Assembly (NCBI GenBank): GCA_027064405.1
Contig: JAMOPP010000096.1
Coordinates: 1 to 11,480 of the forward strand
Source of the DNA: Desulfurellales bacterium
GTDB lineage: Bacteria > Campylobacterota_A > Desulfurellia > Desulfurellales > Hippeaceae
Reading direction: 5' to 3'
DNA length: 11,480 nucleotides
This document shows, piece after piece, positions 7,421 through 11,480 of the stretch. The notes beneath the pieces were generated by a model. That model was not told where the DNA came from. It was given only the letters and a program-made list of their open reading frames with translations, and did not search any database. Within the stretch, counting starts at the first letter, position 1, and each line of letters begins with the position of its first letter. The position numbers were made by a program, and so were the translations under genes.

Positions 7421-8429
7421 GTCGCCTTTGATTTTTGGTGACGATAACATTCTATATCTTGTCGATCAAAGAAAGTTACCGCAAAACATAGAATATTTCA
7501 AAGCTGATACCTTAGAAGATGTATGTTTCGCCATACGCTCTATGGTCGTTAGAGGGGCTCCTCTAATAGGCATAACGGCTGCTTTCGCCGTTTTTCTTGC
7601 TATTAAAGATTCCGATGAAAGCGGTTTTGAAAAAGATTTTTACACAGCTTTAAAGGAATTATCAGCTACAAGACCTACGGCGGTAAACCTTTTTTTCGCC
7701 TTAAATAAAATGGAAAATTTATACACTGAATTAAAAAAATTAAATCTGCCGATTGAAAAATTAAAGAAACGAATAAGGGCAAAAGCCTTTTCAATATGGG
7801 ATAAACAAAGAGAATCCGACACAAAAATCGGTTTAAACGGCTCTGAGTTTCTCGGGAAAAAAGATAAAATTTTAACTCACTGCAACACAGGAGAGCTTGC
7901 AACAGGGGGAATAGGAACTGCGCTTGGCATAATTAAAACAATGCATAAAAAATCACTCTTAGATACGGTGTTTGTGGATGAGACAAGACCCTATTTGCAG
8001 GGGGCAAGACTCACGGCTTTTGAGCTTAAAAATGAAGGAATTGACTACAGGATTGTTACTGACAGCTCATGCGGTATTTTAATGAGAAAATCTCTCGTGG
8101 ATGCCGTGATAGTAGGAGCCGACAGAATTGCATCAAACGGTGACACCGCAAATAAAATAGGCACATATCCACTTGCCGTTCTTGCAAAGAGACACAATAT
8201 CCCTTTCGTGGTGGCTGCACCGGAATCAACAATAGACAGAACAATAAAATCTATGGATGAAATAAGAGTGGAAGAAAGAGACGCTTTAGAAGTTTTAAAA
8301 ATAAATTCGTTTGATATTGCCCCTTCAGGCTCAAAGGCATTGAATTACTCCTTTGACTTAACAGACGGTAATCTCATAACAGCTATTATAACGGAGAGAG
8401 ATGTATATGAATACCCCTACAAATTTTAA
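7389..8429 (+). CDS. mtnA: S-methyl-5-thioribose-1-phosphate isomerase
   Basis: Converts 5-methylthioribose 1-phosphate into 5-methylthioribulose 1-phosphate in the methionine salvage pathway. The 346 residues are the usual family length. Diagnostic motifs are MVVRGAPLIGITAAF (52-66), ILTHCNTGELATGG with the likely catalytic C165, VDETRPYLQGARLTAFEL (196-213) and IVGADRIASNGDTANKIGT with the likely catalytic D245. The fold is shared with eIF2B alpha/beta/delta subunits and archaeal ribose-1,5-bisphosphate isomerase, but both RGAPLIG and the cysteine loop favour MtnA. The ATG at 7389 has AAGGA five bases upstream and lies 32 bases inside the SDR gene. No other salvage gene (MTA phosphorylase or nucleosidase, kinase, dehydratase, enolase-phosphatase) is in the window, so it may serve a full pathway encoded elsewhere or a shortened 5-deoxyribose/MTA disposal shunt. 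Confidence 0.93.
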   Translation: MSGIEKIDGYKSPLIFGDDNILYLVDQRKLPQNIEYFKADTLEDVCFAIRSMVVRGAPLIGITAAFAVFLAIKDSDESGFEKDFYTALKELSATRPTAVNLFFALNKMENLYTELKKLNLPIEKLKKRIRAKAFSIWDKQRESDTKIGLNGSEFLGKKDKILTHCNTGELATGGIGTALGIIKTMHKKSLLDTVFVDETRPYLQGARLTAFELKNEGIDYRIVTDSSCGILMRKSLVDAVIVGADRIASNGDTANKIGTYPLAVLAKRHNIPFVVAAPESTIDRTIKSMDEIRVEERDALEVLKINSFDIAPSGSKALNYSFDLTDGNLITAIITERDVYEYPYKF

Positions 8430-9183
8430 ATACATTAGGTATGAAACAATTGATAATATAGCCGTACTACAGCTATCAAGAAATGATAAACATAATGCAA
8501 TAAATCAAGAGTTTATGTATGAATTATTAGATGTTGTTGATTTTGTAAATAAAAGCAGTGTTAAGGCATTAATTCTAACGACACGAGGCACGGATGTTTT
8601 TGCTTCAGGAGGTGATATAAAATATTTTATGTCCCTTAAAACCTACGATGATGCATCTGATATGTCTTCTTATATGCATAAAATTATGTTAAATTTTGAA
8701 AATCTTGATATACCTACCGTATGCGCAATAAACGGCTCGGCTATAGGTGGCGGTGCTGAAATAACATTGCCATGCGACATAAGATTTTTAAGAAGCGACA
8801 GCTTTATACAATTTAAGGAAAAAGAGATTGGTGTCACAACGGGATGGGGCGGAACTTATAGGCTTGTAAATCTTGTAGGTTATTCAAAAGCCCTCGAACT
8901 CTTGCTTAGTGCAAAAAAAATAGATGCCAAGGAAGCCAAGAATATCGGTCTCGTCAACGAAATATACGATAAAGATATATTGTTTGACAAGGCTTTGGAA
9001 TTTTGTAAGAATTTCAGCAGTGAAGATATTATGCTTATAAAATACATAAAAAAACTTGCCAAAGAATCCAAACATCTTAAAAGTAGAGAGGCTATGGAAT
9101 TAGAGAGAAGGTTATTTTCTCAAAGCTGGATGCTTGGCAAACGAGAAAAAGAGATGAAAAAATTTATTACTAAGAGGAAATAA
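8407..9183 (+). CDS. Enoyl-CoA hydratase/isomerase family protein (crotonase fold)
   Basis: A 258-residue crotonase-superfamily acyl-CoA enzyme. The oxyanion-hole regions are FASGGDIKYF (about 65-74) and NGSAIGGGAE, and the two glutamates that add water in enoyl-CoA hydratase appear to be present: E118 in GGGAEITLPCDI and E140 in FKEKEIGV. The loop after E140 reads TTGWGGT, shorter than the GTIPGAGGT of classical hydratases and similar to crotonases annotated as ethylmalonyl-CoA decarboxylase-like, so hydratase activity is not certain. ATG at 8407 is preferred over ATG at 8401, because GGAG (8393-8396) is too close to the latter. The gene overlaps mtnA by 23 bases, and its TAA overlaps the ATG of ftsY by one base. 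No acyl-CoA dehydrogenase, thiolase or CoA ligase is nearby to define a pathway. Confidence 0.88.
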   Translation: MNTPTNFKYIRYETIDNIAVLQLSRNDKHNAINQEFMYELLDVVDFVNKSSVKALILTTRGTDVFASGGDIKYFMSLKTYDDASDMSSYMHKIMLNFENLDIPTVCAINGSAIGGGAEITLPCDIRFLRSDSFIQFKEKEIGVTTGWGGTYRLVNLVGYSKALELLLSAKKIDAKEAKNIGLVNEIYDKDILFDKALEFCKNFSSEDIMLIKYIKKLAKESKHLKSREAMELERRLFSQSWMLGKREKEMKKFITKRK

Positions 9184-10094
9184 TGAGTTTCTTAAAAAAA
9201 ATTTCAGACAAATTGCATAAAACAAAAGACGGTTTTACGCACAAGATTCACGAAGAATCAATAAAAGATGAGCCTATTAGCGATGACTATCTCGAGTTTG
9301 TCGAAGAACTTTTGATTGAATCTGATTTTGGCGTAAAAACAACGGTAAAAATTATGGATGCAATAGAAGAGGGTATAAACAAATCCTTAATCAAGACAAG
9401 GCGTGATGTTGAAATGAAAATAAGGGAAGTTATTCTTTCCACCTTAGAAAAGGTTGAGAAACCCTTGGAAATTAGAGAATCGCCTTTTGTAATTCTAATT
9501 GTTGGCATTAACGGTTCGGGAAAAACAACTACAATAGGCAAACTTGCAAGCATAAATACCGATAAAATGAAAAAGGTTATGCTCGTTGCTGCTGATACAT
9601 TTAGAGCTGCGGCTATAGAACAGCTTGAAATATGGGCAAAAAGGTCTGCATCTTTAATAGTAAAACAGCAAGAGAATGCCGATCCTGCAGCTGTTGCTTT
9701 TGATGGAGTGCAAAGCGCAGTAAGTAAAAATGTAGATGTTGTTTTTGTTGATACAGCCGGAAGACTTCACACCCAAAGGAATTTAATGGAAGAGATAAAA
9801 AAGGTTAAAAAATCGATAAATAAAGCCTATAATAAAGCACCTAACGAAGTTCTTCTCGTACTTGATGCAACAATAGGTCAAAATGCCCTTAATCAGGCTA
9901 AAGAATTCAACAAGGTTTTGGATGTTACCGGAATTGCGTTAACAAAGATGGACGGAACGGCAAAGGGCGGAATTATAGTGGCTATCAGCGAGGAAATGCA
10001 GATTCCCATAAGATATGTAGGAATTGGTGAGCAAATAGAAGATTTAAAAGTTTTTAATGCTAAAGATTTTGTAGAATCGGTATTTGTACCGTAA
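9183..10094 (+). CDS. ftsY: Signal recognition particle receptor FtsY
   Basis: The SRP-receptor GTPase that brings ribosomes making membrane proteins, via Ffh, to the translocon. The 303 residues are an NG core without the long acidic A domain of E. coli FtsY; the first about 20 residues are basic and amphipathic and could bind the membrane. The N domain is about 20-95. The G domain shows the P-loop GINGSGKT (108-115), DTFRAAAIEQL (138-148) of the SRP-GTPase insertion, DTAGR (190-194), TKMD (254-257) and the closing GIGE (280-283). TKMDGTAKGG and the C-terminal FNAKDFVESVF separate it from Ffh, which would have a methionine-rich M domain. The start overlaps the crotonase stop as TAATG, with AGAGGA four bases upstream of the ATG. 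The enolase gene follows after 18 bases. Confidence 0.97.
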   Translation: MSFLKKISDKLHKTKDGFTHKIHEESIKDEPISDDYLEFVEELLIESDFGVKTTVKIMDAIEEGINKSLIKTRRDVEMKIREVILSTLEKVEKPLEIRESPFVILIVGINGSGKTTTIGKLASINTDKMKKVMLVAADTFRAAAIEQLEIWAKRSASLIVKQQENADPAAVAFDGVQSAVSKNVDVVFVDTAGRLHTQRNLMEEIKKVKKSINKAYNKAPNEVLLVLDATIGQNALNQAKEFNKVLDVTGIALTKMDGTAKGGIIVAISEEMQIPIRYVGIGEQIEDLKVFNAKDFVESVFVP

Positions 10095-10112
10095 ATTTTG
10101 GAGGTTTAAAGT

Positions 10113-11369
10113 ATGAGTGCAATAGTTGATATTTATGCTATGGAAATTTTGGATTCAAGAGGCAATCCTACCGTAAAGTGTCAAATCGAGACAGAGGACG
10201 GATTTATCGGCGAGGCTTTGGTGCCATCAGGCGCATCAACGGGAGAAAATGAGGCTATAGAGCTAAGAGACAACGATTTATCAAGATACAACGGTAAAGG
10301 CGTTCTAAAGGCTGTAGATAATGTTAATACTCAGATAGCTGATGAGATTGTGGGTATTGATATCTTTAATCAAACGGAGATAGACAATGCGATGATTGAA
10401 CTTGACGGAACAAAAAACAAATCAAATCTCGGCGCAAATGCAATTTTATCCGTATCCCTTGCTGCGGCTAATGCTGCAAGCAACGAACTCGGCATCCCTC
10501 TTTACAGATACATAGGCGGAATACATTCCAATCTGCTTCCCATACCTATGCTTAACATTTTAAATGGCGGAAGACACGCAGATAACAATATCGATTTTCA
10601 GGAATTTATGATTATGCCGGTTGGAGCTGAGAACTTTAAAACAGCTATGAGGATGTCCGCTGAAGTTTTTCATTCTTTAAAATCAATACTTTCCTCAAAG
10701 GGATTATTTACAGGTGTTGGTGACGAGGGTGGATTTGCACCCAATTTAAATTCAAATGAAGAACCCCTTGCCCTAATAGTTGAAGCTATAGAAAAAGCTA
10801 ACTACAAACCCCTTGATGATATTGCTATAGCATTAGACCCTGCTGCAAGTGAATTCTATAAAGATGGAAAGTATAATGTAGGCAAAGAACAATTAAACAG
10901 CGAAGATATGGTAGCTCTTTACAAAGAACTTTCTGAAAAATATCCCATAGCCTCTATTGAAGACGGATTAGCTGAAAATGATTGGGAGGGATGGGAAAAA
11001 CTCACAGACGAGATAGGAGAATACATACAGCTCGTAGGAGACGATATATTCGTAACCAATACCGAACTTATAGAAAAAGGTATAGAAAATGCTATTGCAA
11101 ATGCAGTGCTGATAAAACCTAATCAAATAGGCACTTTGACGGAAACTCTTGACGCCATCAGGCTTGCAGAGGAATCGGGATATAACTTTGTTATCTCTCA
11201 CAGATCGGGAGAAACAACGGATACATTCATCGCCGATTTAGCCGTGGCTACAAATTCAGGTATGATAAAAACGGGTTCTGCATGCAGGGGCGAAAGGGTT
11301 GCCAAATACAATCGACTAATGGAAATTGAGGAGGAACTTTCACCCTATGGCGAATACCCAACCTGGTAA
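10113..11369 (+). CDS. eno: Enolase (phosphopyruvate hydratase)
   Basis: Interconverts 2-phosphoglycerate and phosphoenolpyruvate in glycolysis and gluconeogenesis, and takes part in the RNA degradosome of some bacteria. The 418 residues are near the usual length. The N-terminal signature EILDSRGNPTV starts at residue 11 and VPSGASTGENEA at 38. Catalytic and metal residues by family pattern are H155 in GGRHADNN, E164 in FQEFM, E205 in GVGDEGGFAP, D242 in LDPAASEF, E283 in SIEDGL, D310 in GDDIFVTN, K335 in LIKPNQIGT and K386 in IKTG. The loop SHRSGET (362-368) is intact. ATG at 10113 follows GGAGG by 8 bases, the best ribosome site in the cluster and consistent with a highly expressed gene. 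The last 23 bases overlap the start of an FtsB/DivIC-like gene, an arrangement known from many Gram-negative bacteria. Confidence 0.98.
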   Translation: MSAIVDIYAMEILDSRGNPTVKCQIETEDGFIGEALVPSGASTGENEAIELRDNDLSRYNGKGVLKAVDNVNTQIADEIVGIDIFNQTEIDNAMIELDGTKNKSNLGANAILSVSLAAANAASNELGIPLYRYIGGIHSNLLPIPMLNILNGGRHADNNIDFQEFMIMPVGAENFKTAMRMSAEVFHSLKSILSSKGLFTGVGDEGGFAPNLNSNEEPLALIVEAIEKANYKPLDDIAIALDPAASEFYKDGKYNVGKEQLNSEDMVALYKELSEKYPIASIEDGLAENDWEGWEKLTDEIGEYIQLVGDDIFVTNTELIEKGIENAIANAVLIKPNQIGTLTETLDAIRLAEESGYNFVISHRSGETTDTFIADLAVATNSGMIKTGSACRGERVAKYNRLMEIEEELSPYGEYPTW

Positions 11370-11480
11370 ATTTTTTAAAATATCAATAGCTACATTTGTA
11401 ATAATCGTAATAGTTATGTTGGCTAAAACCGTATATGAAAAACAGATACAGAGAAGGGAGCTTTTTAAACAAAGTTCCCT
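11347..11480 (+). CDS. FtsB/DivIC-like septum formation protein, 5' part only
   Basis: An open reading frame starts at ATG 11347 inside the end of eno and runs without a stop past the window edge; 44 whole codons are visible. The protein has a short polar N-terminus (about residues 1-10), one hydrophobic segment at about 12-26 (ISIATFVIIVIVMLA), then a charged stretch YEKQIQRRELFKQ that looks like the start of a coiled coil. This short cytoplasmic tail, single membrane pass and external coiled coil, placed directly after eno, fits FtsB/DivIC, which joins FtsL and FtsQ in the divisome. AGGAGG (11329-11334) lies 12 bases before the ATG, a little far, and the 23-base overlap suggests coupling to eno. 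The family call rests mainly on topology and position because the conserved part is cut off. Confidence 0.7.
   Translation, partial: MANTQPGKFFKISIATFVIIVIVMLAKTVYEKQIQRRELFKQSS

Noticed and set aside
9183..10094. Ffh instead of FtsY
   Set aside because: The protein ends right after the G domain and has no methionine-rich M domain; the C-terminal FNAKDFVESVF is typical of FtsY.

Overview
This AT-rich window is an ordinary, gene-dense chromosomal region from a bacterium. I see no insertion sequence, phage gene, CRISPR array, toxin-antitoxin pair or other accessory island. The content suggests a Gram-negative, low-GC bacterium: FtsY lacks a long acidic A domain, enolase is followed directly by an FtsB/DivIC-like gene, and there are signalling genes of diguanylate cyclase and HDOD type plus a BCAM0308-type zinc-ribbon gene. 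I tentatively favour Deferribacterota or a similar lineage; this rests on gene content alone and is not proven.

Layout. Positions 3-3123 are read leftwards: prolyl-tRNA synthetase (proS), then an M18 metallo-aminopeptidase, 28 bases apart and probably co-transcribed. A 121-bp divergent intergenic region (3124-3244) holds a promoter for proS and a strong sigma70-like promoter for a rightward gene, whose -10 box lies only 5 bp before the ATG. That gene (3245-4900) encodes a response regulator with three receiver domains and a GGDEF diguanylate cyclase domain; receivers 1 and 3 are degenerate. A tRNA-Pro with anticodon CGG follows (4953-5029), with its own promoter and encoded CCA.

From about 5119 a new rightward unit begins: HDOD protein, BCAM0308-type zinc-ribbon protein, NAD-dependent epimerase-like SDR, MtnA-type sugar-phosphate isomerase, crotonase, FtsY, enolase, and the start of an FtsB/DivIC-like membrane protein cut by the window end. 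Six of its seven junctions are 1-bp gaps or overlaps of 1-32 bp; the other (ftsY-eno) is 18 bp. It therefore looks like one compact, translationally coupled operon mixing signalling, central metabolism, membrane-protein targeting and cell division.

No gene-free stretch exceeds 300 bases. The longest, about 150 bp at 5030-5179, holds a T-run after the tRNA and the HDOD promoter. I do not find a clear undescribed system. The points most worth a second look are the triple-receiver cyclase, its apparently leaderless mRNA, and the make-up of the eight-gene operon.
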